NCBI GenBank assembly: GCA_004335635.1
Contig: QAXH01004482.1
Coordinates: 7,449-41,744, forward strand
DNA: 34,296 nucleotides
Direction of reading: 5' to 3'
Origin: Chloromonas sp. AAM2
Lineage: Eukaryota; Chlorophyta; Chlorophyceae; Chlamydomonadales; Chlamydomonadaceae
The stretch's first letter is position 1. The number at the start of each line of letters is the position of its first letter. A model generated the notes under the pieces. The model worked only from the letters and a program-made list of their open reading frames with translations. It did no database searches and was not told where the DNA came from. The position numbers were made by a program, and so were the translations under genes. Below, in pieces: positions 11,146 to 22,428 of this stretch.

Positions 11146-14100
11146 CTAGGGATGTCCTTCTGTTCCCCCTGCTTGTCCGACAGCCTCCCCTTCCGCCTCC
11201 TCCTCCGCCTGCGCTATTTGAGCCAACACTGATGCGTCCACCACGCGGTTAGGGTCCCTGCACATACATGGAAGATTCATATGAATGTGATATCAATGTT
11301 ATCAGTAGCGATGAGTGGGTGACTCGACTGCATCAATCAAATGCGTGACGTGTGGCCGCCACTACTGAACATGGGGACCGGCTCCGGCTGTAAAGCTACA
11401 AGCCATGTACTAACTACTATCAGTATAGTAATGTCACGCATGTTGCGCCCAACATGTCCCCTTGAATGAGGACTCAATCAATCTGTGCTCGTGAAGGCAC
11501 TCCTCGCTTCCCTTTCAACCCCATCCCACTGAGCCGGCCCATCCGCTCAAACCCTACCTGACGAAGTGTGCCAGGAACTCGGTGTTTCCCGACTTGTCCC
11601 CCTTGAGCGGCGACTCGATGACCCCTCTGCAAGTGAAGCCCAGCGCGCTGATCCCCTCCGTCACCCGCTGGATCACTTGCTTGTGCACCTGGGGGTCGCG
11701 CACCACACCCCCGGTGGACACCTGCACACAGCATGAAAATAGAATGCTTTCCGACCATCTTAGGCCCAAAGGCCCATGCTAAGCGAGAGCTTGTCCAGAC
11801 ACAATTTTTGACCCATGAAGCCGTGACAAGCTGTCTTCCGCCTGACATACATGACTTTCGGGATTCAACCAAATCCCAGTGGTTCAGGAACTCCCGCGAT
11901 TCTAAAACATTTGCCACCTTGACCAAAAGATATGGCATGCGTTTGGTGTCTGAGAAGATGTCGGTTGAGAAACTAAAACATCTTCTGTGGGCCGAGCACC
12001 ATGTTCGCCACACACTGGAATGGTCTGCTGGCATCCCTGCCGGTGCTGCGTCCCTTACCTCTGCCCTGCCTGCCTCGAACTGCGGCTTGATGAGCACTAT
12101 CATCTGCCCCTGGGGCGGCGGCGCCATGCACCCTATCACAGCCGGCACCACCTTGAGCACGCTGATGAAGGCGAGGTCGAGCGTGGCCAGGTGGACCTGC
12201 AGCACAGACACTGATGAATTATGGCGTGGAGATTCAAGAGCCGACTGTTCATGGCCCGCCAGCGGGCACAACAGAAAGCAAGCATCCCCACCAACCCCAT
12301 TACGCACAGGTCAAGCGTGGCTAGGTGAATCTGAAACAGACAGAGGCACACAGAGCGTGGATTGCATGGATGAGGTGCAAACAGTTGCACTTCAGCTGAA
12401 CACACAACCAATGTGAGTGCATGGAAGACTTGAGCCGACAGCTTGCAAAGAGCCGGCAGGCCAGGCAGTGCATGAGCCATGTGCCAGAAGCGCCTCACCA
12501 GTTGACAGGCACGGTTGAAAGCAAACACGCCCTCTTCTGAAAACACATTCCTGCTCTGGAAGCCTGAGCTGTCAGCCTGGGGGTGATCTGACCCCCACCT
12601 CCGTCTTTCACACCACCGCTCGCCACACCTGAGTGGGCAGATCCGAGGGTTTGAGGTGCCGCACATTGAACCGCTCCATGACCGTTACTCTAGGGTCCCG
12701 CCGCACTTTATCCGCCACCTGACCATAGCCGACATCAATGCCGTATACCTGCATAACACGACACACGTACAGACGCGCAGTCCACCCATGGCACACGTGC
12801 AAAGATTGACACACATATGACACACGTGTGATGCACATGTGACACACATGACAGATAGCATGCCAGAGAGCATCATCCACGGCTCAGTTCGTTTTTGCTC
12901 TGTATGACTGATTGATTTACAATACGAAGGCATGTCGAATCCCGTCCATGACTGCCATGGTCAATCATGCTGACTCAGGGCTCTGCATGTCAGGCATTAC
13001 ACAGCACCAGATTCCTCTATATCATACATATATCTTGCCTTCTACTGGTGGATGCCGGTATGCTGAGGGTCGGTTCTGACGTGAGGAGCCCTACATTGCC
13101 ACGCATAGAAGTCCACATCATATTCTGCTGATGCTTGCGACGATGGTAAAGGCACGTCCCAGCTGTGGCCCATGGCGGCACCCGACTCTGCCATTCCCAC
13201 AACATCTCCCCAGGCATTAATTTGAATGTGAGGCGCCAAGAATGAGGCCGGGAGCGGCCATGGCGAGGCTTAAGACACTGAAGTGAATCCTTTTGACTTG
13301 GGAATTGAACCCCCCTGCCACCCTCCTCCGCTCCACCTTGCTCACATGTGCCGCGCCCCGCTGTAGCAAGCAATCTGAGAAGCCGCCTGTCGATTGGCCA
13401 GAGTCCAGACATGTGAGGCCTGCACGGACAAACCACCACACATGAACTGTTATGATAAGCCGATGATGAATGATGATGAACTGTTGATGATGATGAACTG
13501 CTAACACGTGCTGAACCTGCTGCATTTGCTTGGACTGATTGCATTATCCTGGCCAAACAGAGAGCAATAGCCCAGAATCATGGAAATGTCTAGGCATAAC
13601 GTCAGGCATGCACTAGGCATGAGCTGCATGAGCTGCAAAAATCACTCCATGTCATATTCAACTCAAAGCCAAGTCAAGAAGGTCAACCGATTTGTCAAGT
13701 CAGCGCTTTTGATTTCAGCCGCTAGTTGCAACTGTACAACCTAGTTAACTGTAGCCTCTAACCTCATCTTATACACGCTGGAGTCTACCTATACAAATGC
13801 AAACAGCGTACATACGAGCGCTACAACCGCTAATTGCCACATAGCTAACGTTGCATCAACTTCAATCAGGTGTGTTTTGCCTATAAGTCAGCAAGTAATG
13901 AAGCCAGCCACCATCGTTAGTTGCAACTGTTTTTGTTGTGTCTATATCAACCAAATCAACGCGTTTCTCTCGCCTGAGGGATCCACTCCAAAATGGTCTA
14001 GTGCTGCCTCCAGCTTGTGTCCCGCCCTGCACACATACTTGGGCTCCTCCCCGGCAACCACCACCTGAGCTAAGGCGGACACCGGGGTGCCAGCCTTGTT

Positions 14101-14953
14101 GATCACCTATGGGCGGGCATCGGGGGCCAAATGTACAGCAATCTGCGGCTACGGCAAGTAAGTCAAACTGCCATTTTGGTTGTAACGCACAACCGGCAAA
14201 GGACCATGGCGGGTAACTCAGTCTGCCACCACAACCTGCTGACAAGGTTCCACCTTGCATTTGACACACTCCGTTCATGAGCCACAGGTTGTTTCCATGC
14301 TCAAAATGCAGGGCTGTCCCTCCAAACATCACTCTGATTGTAACAGGCGGGGCGCAGATTCCTCTGCTTAGCCTTTCTTCACATCCGTCAGAGGTTTTTG
14401 AAACAGTTCTGATGCCTGTAATGTCAACTGGACAGACAGCACTTGCTCGCCATCCAACCACGTGCACGCTTTTCGCACAATACACATCCATTTCACCCAC
14501 ACCCACCCTTGTCAGTCTTGTGCTTCGTCACCCACTCACCTTGCCATCTACTGTGACCTTGCCCTGCAAAATCCATGACTGTATGACATTTCGTGACAGC
14601 TCAGGCCGCAGAACCAGGCATGCTTCATCTAGTCGTTGCTTTTTCGCCTTCACTTTCACTGGCCTGGCTGCAGATGTGCTAGCATCCCTTGTGGGGGCGG
14701 CATGGGTTTGGTCTGTTGTGGGCGTGCCAACAAGTGCATCTGTTATGGCACCCTGCTCTGGTAACGCTCGAAGGTGCCGGACTTGGCTGCATGTTGGCCT
14801 GGTGGCAGCACAGCTGGTGGCTGCTTGATGCCAATGGTTTGGGGCAGGAGCACGGATTGGTGTACCATGGCTTGAAAGCATGATGCTACCGGCCGCCATG
14901 ACCTGGGAGTGCAGGTGTTGCCGCCAGCAGTTGCCAGCCCGGAGAAACCTCAT
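11146..14953 (-). CDS. TlyA-family (hemolysin A-like) S4/FtsJ rRNA 2'-O-methyltransferase, probably organellar
   Basis: TlyA enzymes use S-adenosylmethionine to 2'-O-methylate cytidines in small- and large-subunit rRNA; the old 'hemolysin' name is misleading. Minus-strand exons in order: 14953-14540, 14106-13974, 13419-13346, 12748-12629, 12196-12059, 11721-11558 and 11257-11146, giving 1155 nt and 384 aa ending in TAG. About 100 N-terminal residues rich in Ala, Ser, Arg and His look like an organelle transit peptide. An S4 domain follows (VIQSWILQGKVTVDGK, about residues 120-138), then the FtsJ domain with LDSGQSTGGFSDCLLQ (SAM binding, about 187-202) and VYGIDVGYGQV. The expected tetrad is present: K169 (GHKLEAAL), D254 (ATLDLAFIS), K284 (LIKPQFEAGR) and E341 (GNTEFLAHF). 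The last exon adds an acidic tail of about 36 aa. The intron between exons 2 and 3 appears to use a GC donor (CAG|GCGAGA). The start at 14953 is the first ATG of the open frame, 260 bp from the divergent dynein gene. Methylation target and compartment are inferred. Confidence 0.92.
12307..12330 (-). pseudogene. Partial duplicate of a TlyA exon start inside the adjacent intron
   Basis: On the minus strand, TTTCAG is followed by ATTCACCTAGCCACGCTTGA, encoding IHLATLDL. This copies the beginning of the true exon at 12196 (GTCCACCTGGCCACGCTCGA, VHLATLDL) in the same frame, with its own pyrimidine tract and AG. The match ends after about 24 nt. It may be a relic of local duplication or a decoy or alternative 3' splice site. 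Confidence 0.7.
13448..13502. repeat. ATG/TGA-rich simple repeat in TlyA intron
   Basis: Short GATGATGAA/TGATGATGAACTG runs lie in the intron 13420-13973. They resemble the tail repeats of the non-LTR element at 23200, but no element body is seen next to them. The rest of this intron shows nothing recognisable. Confidence 0.5.
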
Positions 14954-15213
14954 CCCTCTTGTTGCTCCGCTGGTAGGTAGGCTGCAGGTCTAATGCGAGC
15001 AATCGTCGTTGCAAGCTGCGCACGTGACTAACCGCCATCTTGTGTTTTGAAGACGCGGCCTGCCCACACGCGTAGCTCACGCAGCCTTGATCTTCTAGCA
15101 GACACGAAAGCAACCTTAATTCATTGTCCAAGCGCCTGTCTGTTACAAGCTCTTGAAACTAGTTCTAAGGAAGCGAGCTTCTAGGTCGACACGCACAGCG
15201 ACACAAGGAACGC
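14954..15213. promoter_or_regulatory. Shared head-to-head promoter region, TlyA / dynein light chain
   Basis: 260 bp separate the two divergent start codons, so both 5' UTRs and both core promoters must lie here, unless upstream noncoding exons exist. I see no clear TATA box. A minus-strand open frame covers part of it (to 15131) but is out of frame with the TlyA start. Confidence 0.5.
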
Positions 15214-15941
15214 ATGGCTGGCATGGATGAAGAAGCAGCACCTCCCTTTGACGGGCTCAATGAGGACGACCTTATGGACGATGCCGAGGTAGACACCATG
15301 GTACGCGAAGCCATCACTCAGTCAGTGGGCGAGAACCAATTCTTGCACAACAAAATTGACGTCTGGAGCAACAACATCGTGGAGGGCTGTTTGAAACGAC
15401 TAGCTGCACTGAACAAGCCTTTCAAGTATGTCGTCACCTGCAACTTGACGCAAAAAGCGGGGGCGGGTCTTCACGCGGCCAGCTGCACAAGGTGGAATGA
15501 AAAGACAGATGGCAAGCTCACAGTGCAGTGGGAGAACAACACAATGATCATCCTGGTCACTGTGTACTGGTGAGCTTCTGCATGCCATGCTCGCTTCGCA
15601 TCGGGCCATGTACATAACAAGCTGATCACATGTATCAGCAGCTGCGGCAGCAGGACTGTTTGCTTGATCATATAAGTCATGCCCACACTTGCCTGCCATC
15701 TATTGCCCATCTACATGCGATTGTCCGTCATGCCGCATGCGTCCTTTGACAAACACCGCACCGCTTCTGCAATGACAGCCACACGGATCTGACATGCCAG
15801 CACACTGCTGGCGGTTGTACAAGTAGCGTCGATCAGCAATTATCACGTTTTCATTAGCATAATGCACTAATGCACAGTTCCGCTCTTATCTACCTACATG
15901 ACAACCGGCATGTGCCATGTCCTTGCAGGTTGGCGATCTGA
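15214..15941 (+). CDS. Dynein light chain, Tctex1/DYNLT family
   Basis: Tctex1 light chains dimerise on the dynein intermediate chain; in algae they occur in flagellar and cytoplasmic dyneins. The exons are 15214-15569 and 15929-15941, and the product is 122 aa, the usual family size. Visible family blocks are VREAITQSVGENQFLHNKID, PFKYVVTCNLTQKAGAGLHA and WENNTMIILVTVYW. Reading past the donor gives a stop immediately (VYW, then TGA). Splicing TG|GTGAGC to CTTGCAG|G restores the C-terminus as VYWLAI followed by TGA, matching the hydrophobic last beta strand of the family. The terminal exon therefore carries only 13 coding or stop bases. The ATG follows an upstream stretch with no in-frame extension needed. 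Which dynein class it belongs to cannot be told from sequence alone. Confidence 0.93.
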
Positions 15942-16441
15942 GCCTTACTGCTGAGGCTTTTCTGTTCTGGCAAGGTCGGCTTTGCTTTCCTACCGATCAT
16001 TGGGGCACACTGCGCAACTTTCCATTGCTAGACAGCCTTTGGGCCTGCGCTGTCTGCGAACTAGCCCTGTATTCCAAACAATACCTTGGCATCATCCGTG
16101 CAACTTATAGGGGATCTTGCAGCACACTAGTCCATGATTTTCTCCTCTAGTAGCTTCTATGTGACTGCGTGCATGTCATATTGGGCAGGGGCAAGAAAAG
16201 TGACGTGCTTTCTTTCTGGTACATGTCTGTGAATGTCCGCCATTTGACCCGCTCAGAAACGTGCGATTGCTGGGCGTGGGCACACACAGAGGCTGCTGAT
16301 GCTCTGTAGGATTGCAGGGGCACCTGCTTCTTTTGTTTTCCGTTTGCACCCATCAGCATGCAACAGGCCGTGCGACAATCATTGGAAAGCTGGGGTGTTT
16401 TGAATGAGTCGCTGACTTGACACATACTTTTGAATATTACT

Positions 16442-16446
16442 TGTAA
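16442..16446 (+). terminator. Candidate polyadenylation signal TGTAA for the dynein light chain
   Basis: This is the first TGTAA after the stop at 15941, about 500 bp downstream. Another lies near 16680. The choice between them is not resolved. Confidence 0.4.
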
Positions 16447-16609
16447 CCTGCTTTCCCTTTCTGAACAAATCAGTGGCTGGTATGACCGTCCTGGTGATGT
16501 TGAGGCAATAGGGCAGGAGCATGCACATTCAATGTACTGATGCCCATGCGAGCGATATCTTAATATAGGAATGAGGAGAGAAGCGGTACAAGAGCCAGAA
16601 GTGAGGCAA

Positions 16610-16614
16610 TTACA
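16610..16614 (-). terminator. Candidate polyadenylation signal for the OPR gene
   Basis: TTACA on the plus strand reads TGTAA on the minus strand, about 320 bp beyond the OPR stop codon. It is a five-base match only. Confidence 0.4.
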
Positions 16615-16932
16615 ATCTTCAGCCAACATAATCAATTGATTGCTGTCTGATCATTGCCGAACCGAATCGTGCAACGTCATGTAACCTTTGCACGCGCAGA
16701 ACAGTAAGAGATTCACAACATCAGTAGAATGCAATCAACATGGCAACCTCTCGGTTCCTGAATTGCTGCAGAACCACTCGTGTCATACTAAACATGTCTG
16801 TCTCTGCATGTCTCATGAGTACCAGACATGGGCCATCCTGCTGTACTCTGTCATTGAGTGCGCATGGTAGCCAACACTCAACCCTGTCCCCTGTCCGCCT
16901 GGCTATAGCAAAACTGGGACATCACGCGCAAC

Positions 16933-19900
16933 CTACTCTGGCTTTTTCGCTAGCATCATCTCAGCCACCTGCCATGCCCTTTGCTGCTGGTGTGGCAGCA
17001 ACCGCCGCTCCTCACAAGCTTGTAGCAGCTGCTGCGCCAACCACGGTGCATGCATGTGTATCAACTCGTCCACCTTAACCCGGCTCTGCTGCCTACGCAC
17101 AGTATCCTTGGCTTTGTGAACAGACGATGCATGCTGCTGCTGCTGTTGGTGCAGCTCATACTTCAGGCATAGCAGCGAACTGCACAGCTGCAGCAACGTA
17201 CTTGGGCGAATGTCACCAGCCAACTTCCTGACATTGAACACACGCTGAACCTTAGATTTAGCCTTGGATCTAGCTCGGAACGCCTTGGATTTCGGCCGCT
17301 TGGCTGGCAGGCTGCGTTGCTCCTGCTGCTTTGCTACGGCTTGTTGCATGCATGACAGGCTGTGAGCTAGCACAGGCAGTACAGGCGCACTTCGGCCGCA
17401 TGCACTTGCCAACTTTACCAACGCAGGCACTTGTGCAGCACCCACAGTACGTTTGACAGGTGTCGTTTCCACCAGGAAACCTCCACGGCAGCATGCCACA
17501 TCCAGCCAGCCACCCAGCACATGCCGTAACCGCTCCTTGCCGTTTTGAGTAGCGATTTTGGTGGTGCTGCGAGGTGTGCGAGCTTGCTGCTCCTCAGGCA
17601 AGGCTACCATCACCAGAACTGCCAAGCTGCTGAGAAGAGCAGCCTTCTGAGCACGCTGTAGGTCGCCTGCACCGCTAGCCAGATGCTGCTGGCCTGTTTT
17701 GCGCAGCTGTGATGAGCGGTTGCCATCTGAAGCAGCCTGCATGCTCTGCTCATGCGCAGCCAGCCATGCACACAACCAGGAGCGCAGGCTGGTGACATGG
17801 GTTGTTGCCATTGCAGGCACCGTTCGCACAGCCTGTGCCACAGCCACCAATGCAACGCCTAAGCTCCGCCTATCCAGCTGCGACAAATGTGGGGCTGTCT
17901 GAGTGAGCACGCCCAGGAGCAACTCCTGAACGTCACATGCAATGCCAGTGTGCATGAAGTTGCTGCTGCTGCTGCCAGTCCTGCCTGCTGATGACTGAGC
18001 GTGTGATGCAGCTGTTGCTGTTGTCGCACTCCTTGCAAGTCTCACACTATTGCTGAGGCTAGTGTGTGACCGCCATCGGTTGTGCCAGGCTCGGGCTGCT
18101 GCAGAGTGGAAATGCATGCTTGTGACTGTATGGATTGAGGTGGTGGTTGGTGGTGCTGAGGAAGCTGATGGCTTGGGGAGATCTGACTCTGCTTGTCCGC
18201 TTTCGTTCAGAGAGCCAGCTGAGATGGTCATGCTGCTTTGATCCGTGCCTGTCTGGCGATTGGTAGGGCTGGTTGTGGCGCTGATAGTGCCCTGACCACC
18301 CCTGTGTGCTGCATCAGTGTCGGCTGGCTGGCGTGCCAGCAGCAACCCCCGCGCGCCGAGCAGCCGTCTCCGCCTGTTGCTGCTGCGTGGCTTTGCTCTC
18401 CCCGGCACATTGCCAGCTACCCTTACCGCAGCCCATAGCGATACCAGGGCACGGCCTGGCGCCAGGAACGGTAGCGCTCCCACTGCAGCCCGCACTAACT
18501 GCCCAGCCAGTTCCGGACCCGGCACCACATGCAAGCGATACAACGCCCACATGACTGTTGCGAGTCCAGCAGCTGTACCGCCTTGCTTCCGCTGTCCCCG
18601 CTCGTTGCCTGCTGGCTGCTGCAGTGCAGCCAAAGCCTTTTCCACTGTGTGAGGCAAAGCGAATAGCAACCAGTCAACCCAGGCCGACAAGGGCGTCTGT
18701 TTGAGCCGTGCCAACCCACCCAGCAAGCATGCAGCATCTTGCAGCTTCAACCCGGCGTGTGCATGCGGCTTTGCATGAGCATTGGAAGCACGGTGGGAAG
18801 CTCTGTCTGTTGACTGCATGGTACCATTGGTGGTGTGGCCTGGTGTGCTGCTAGCTGCATGCTGCACCCCTGGAATGCTCCCATTTGGTGCCGCGTCACC
18901 CCATGCTGCCTGATCGTTGCCATGCTGTTGCTGAGGGGAAAGGCTGCGGAATGCACGAGCACGTGCATGGGTGCGTGAAACATGCGAGTGGGAAGTGTGG
19001 GAATACAAGTCCAGCATGAACTGCCAGCCAGGGTCAAACCGCAGCCCAGCACACCACCACACAGCACTAGCCACGTGTGCCAGGGGGGCGGTTTTCATGC
19101 CGTTTCTAACCACTGTCATGCTCTGTTGCATGAACGTCTGAGATGGTGCAACGCCGAGCACTGTACATGCCGCCAAGCACTGAGAAACGTCCAAGGGTGA
19201 GAAGCTTTGCAGGAGCGGGGTGGCTGTGGTGAACCAGTGTGCGAGGGTGGCGCGGGAGGGCGGGTGGCCCAGGCGTGTGCGGCCCAGGGCCAGGGACACT
19301 AGCAGGAGGGACAGCTGCCTGGGGCTGGCTGAGGAGCTGAGCCTGCATGGCAGAAGTGGCCAAGAAAAACACAGCTGAGAGCAACACCTGCTCAGGAACA
19401 CCTGGATAGGAAGGTGACTCAAGTAAAAGCAAAACTCCACGTGTCATTTCACAGTTGACAGGGCAGTTGAAGGTCACGGAATGCCACGAGCCCACGTGCA
19501 TGAGCACATCTCGTACTGCATTCTCCAGTCCGACTATCATCCTCTGATCAACTCCCCAACGACTCTAGGAAGCAAGCAATCATTAATTCAGACCCTGTTT
19601 CTTAGGCTACGAGTCTGAACACTAATACTGCCCTGAGCAGTGGCAGATGTGCACGTGAAATCAACTAGGCAACATTCCCTGGCCCTGACGGGTTTGCATG
19701 CTTTACATAAGCACGTGCTCCCAACCCTCATCACTCACCTATGCATCAGAGCCTGCTCGTAAGCACACCACCAGCTAGCCACAGTCTCCGCATCCCAAAC
19801 ACCGCTCGTTTGCTCGCCGTGCCGTAGTTTGACCGTCAGTCCGTCAGTCCGCAAACTCGCATTCTCCGCCACGTCACAGGCTCTTCCCTCTCCGGCGTTC

Positions 19901-21399
19901 CTCGCAAAGGTTCCCAGTAACTTTGGCGCGTGCAGTCCCACTACACACAGGTCTTCCAAGTTGCAGAAAGGAAGCGCATCACGAGCTGCAGACAGCAACT
20001 TGACCGTCCATGCATTCCCAGGGGTGTAGCCAAGGGCTTGCAACGAACCAAGGAGGGCGGAGAGGGCCTGTGGGCTGGCCGCTGCTAGCTGAGGGGCGGT
20101 GGAGCGGGAGAGTGCATCCCGCCATGCAGCCGAGGGTGGGGCGACTCCGGGCAGGTGTGCAATCCCATGTGCCACATTGGCAAGTGCCTGTGGCCCACAC
20201 CTATCCAGCAACGGCTGCACCTGCAGCAGAAACTGATTCCGCCATTCCTGCCACCTGATGTCGGTTTCTGTGATCCCTGGGCTTGCAGCTGTTGCTGTTT
20301 CATCCCGGTGGTGCCTGTCTGACTGTGTGAACCCTGCAGCTGTTGCTGCATTGTTCCCGTTGTTCGTGGTTATAGGCCCTGTAGCGATCATGTGCTGAGT
20401 AATGGTCGGAAACAGCCCTGTGGCTAGCGGCAGCTGTGATGCTGGCAGCTGGAGGCCTAGTTTGTACATGCTAGATGCGCCCAGTGCAAGATTGGCTATA
20501 TCTTGTTCGTTGGCGTTGCCAAGTAGGAGCAAGCTGCGTTGAAGCAGCTCACCAGCTGCTAGAGCAGCAGCAGAGACGGTTGGGATCGGCGTGACCTGCT
20601 TGTCATGCTGCGATGAGCTACCTGATGCGGCATCGATTGCATGCGGCTGGCTGCTCCCAGGCTGCTGCTGCTGGCGCTGCTGGTGTTGGAGCGCTGGTTT
20701 CAGTAGCCGTGACAGCGCCCACACACAGCTAGCTGTGTCCCTTACTGTGAACCCAGCCACCTGTAATGATAGCCTTGCACAGTAAATGTCCAGCCATGCT
20801 GCAGGAGGGGTGTGCTGCAACGCAGCTAAAGCATGCAGGACAGTTGCTAGCTCACGAGGGCCCATGTCAGGCTGCAGGTGCAGGACCAGTGGCAGCAGCG
20901 ACCGGTCCAGCCAGTCAGCTAGCTGCAGTCTCTCAGCAGCTGAGGGGGTGTAACGGCTGGTCAGGGTTGCCACGTGGTGTGTAACGGCAGTCACGTGTAC
21001 AATGTTGATGGAAGATAGTGGCTGTCGGGCTAGCAGGGCACGTAGCTGGTGCCAGCCGCTGCAACCGTTGATGCGCTTAGTCAAGGCCTTTGCTTCAGCA
21101 GTGGCTGAGGGTCTGGGACGGCGGAAAGGAGGCTGTTCATGGCTGCATGCTTGACCAGTGGTTGGATCAGGTGGCTCAACTGGTGCTGACGTGGCTGGGA
21201 TAACGAGGGGTGCATGGGGGCTGAGGTCTGACAGGCAGGCTGTAGCTGGCTGGTAGCGACTGGGGCCAGCCACAGCAGCGGCTACAGCTGCAGCTGACAG
21301 CGCAGCTCTTGCTGTGAGCAGGCTGGGCGGCTGCATTAGCGCCGATAGCTGTGTGGGCTGTACTACCAAGCATATGCCCTGTGCGCGCACAGCAGGCAT
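16933..21399 (-). CDS. Octatricopeptide-repeat (OPR)-like protein, probable organellar RNA-binding factor
   Basis: OPR proteins are helical-repeat RNA binders that control stability, translation or splicing of individual chloroplast or mitochondrial transcripts in green algae. Two minus-strand exons, 21399-19739 and 19342-16933, join in phase 2 (CATAG|GTGAGT to CCATGCAG|G) and give about 1356 aa. The Ala/Ser/Pro-rich N-terminus suggests a transit peptide. Residues 106-145 (LTKRINGCSGWHQLRALL and following) match the start motif of many algal OPR proteins. Repeat-like units follow: PPAAWLDIY near 198, APPSAAWRDALSRS, TPGNAWTVKLLSAARDALPF, and in exon 2 HPPSRATLAHWFTTATPLL and TPLSAWVDWLLFALPH. 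Long Gln, Ser and Thr insertions separate repeat blocks. The tail is basic (KSKAFRARSKAKSKVQRVF). I see no C-terminal RAP domain. The repeats are diverged, so family membership is likely rather than certain, and the RNA target is unknown. Confidence 0.8.
19343..19738 (-). other. Intron of the OPR gene
   Basis: This is a 396-bp GT-AG intron. The acceptor is preceded by a good pyrimidine tract (TGTTTTTCTTGGCCACTTCT). The downstream frame stays open for another 33 codons into the intron, and a second frame (19540-19106, minus) is also open across the junction, so alternative acceptors are possible. Only those at GAGCAG|G and CATGCAG|G restore the upstream phase. Confidence 0.6.
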
Positions 21400-22341
21400 T
21401 TGATATGTGTTTGTTCACACATCGGCTTGCATGTCGCTGCTTGACAGAACGCATGGCAGCTTGTGTAATTGCATGCAGGTGAGCATGTGCTGTGTTGTAG
21501 GCAAAGATGTGCTGCATGGTTGGATGAGAGCATGCATCACGGTGGTGGCACGGCCCCGTGTGGTGGCATGCAAACGCCGACGCATCAGCACGGACCAGCC
21601 AGCTGCTCACCTCCTGTCCTGGCCAGCCTGTGAGCGGCTGACTGTTGAGCCCATTGACATCAGTTGGCCATGCGTCAGTTTGCTGTCCACCACCGGATGC
21701 AAGCTGCACACTGCTCAGCCGTGCTGGTGGCTGGCATGCCTGCAGTGACAGTTTCGTGACAACCAGTGAGCAATCAGCGCATTCACTTTCTTAGCTGCCG
21801 AGGCCAAGACCTGCAGCAAAACCCCAGGTGTGTATCCACTCACCGCACAACCCTGGTCGGCACGACGTGGACGACGCCTGCAAACGTAATGGGAATCACA
21901 GTGTGCGCATGCGTGTCAGATGGTGTCGTTGACGGCATTGAAACCGAGCATGTTCATGCGCTGAAAACACCCACCAAACTCTGCAAGTGGCGGCCCCAGT
22001 CGCGGTGGCCGGGATGCACGGCGATTGCAGCATTTGAGCGTTTAGTACGTATGCAGACGAGCATTACAAATGCCTTCTGCCGTCCAAAAGCCTGTCGGCC
22101 ATTTTAGATAAGAGATGGTCGACGGACACACCCCGGCCCCTACACAGCCATTGGCCGACTAAAGTAGTCCTTTACCAACAAGCGCTGACCAGCAATTGTG
22201 GCGTCGTGGATGGCGTATGCTTTTCCGCACGTGATTGGTCGTTTCACCAACATTTTGTTCTGGTCTGTTCACTGTCTCCAGCTTGTTTCATGCCTTGGAT
22301 CCAGAGCAGGAAACATGCTTTAAACAGAATCCTTGACAAGG
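21400..22341. other. Region upstream of the OPR gene, no gene recognised
   Basis: This should contain the OPR promoter and 5' UTR. Two plus-strand open frames of 113 codons (21407-21748 and 21766-22107) show Cys/His/Trp-rich, compositionally random-looking products with no family resemblance. I see no repeat. Confidence 0.5.
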
Positions 22342-22346
22342 ATTGT

Positions 22347-22428
22347 GTTGTTGTTGTTGTTGTTGTTGTTGCTTCAGTCCGGAGAGGACTGCTCAGCAGG
22401 AGGAAAAACTGTTGTTGCTTCAGTCCGG
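22347..22428. repeat. GTT microsatellite and duplicated GTTGTTGCTTCAGTCCGG block
   Basis: Eight GTT units (22347-22370) run directly into GCTTCAGTCCGG. The block GTTGTTGCTTCAGTCCGG then recurs exactly at 22411-22428. The spacing of about 48 bp suggests a local duplication. Confidence 0.8.

Larger units (their letters stand above)
15942..16932. other. Convergent intergenic spacer, dynein light chain / OPR gene
   Basis: About 990 bp between two stop codons, presumably the two 3' UTRs. Open frames on either strand are short, have no recognisable product and lack splice-consistent neighbours. Candidate poly(A) signals are TGTAA at 16442 (plus) and TTACA at 16610 (TGTAA on the minus strand). Confidence 0.6.

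Noticed and set aside
21407..22107. Two 113-codon plus-strand frames upstream of the OPR gene
   Set aside because: Products are Cys/His/Trp-rich without domains, and they overlap the expected OPR promoter.
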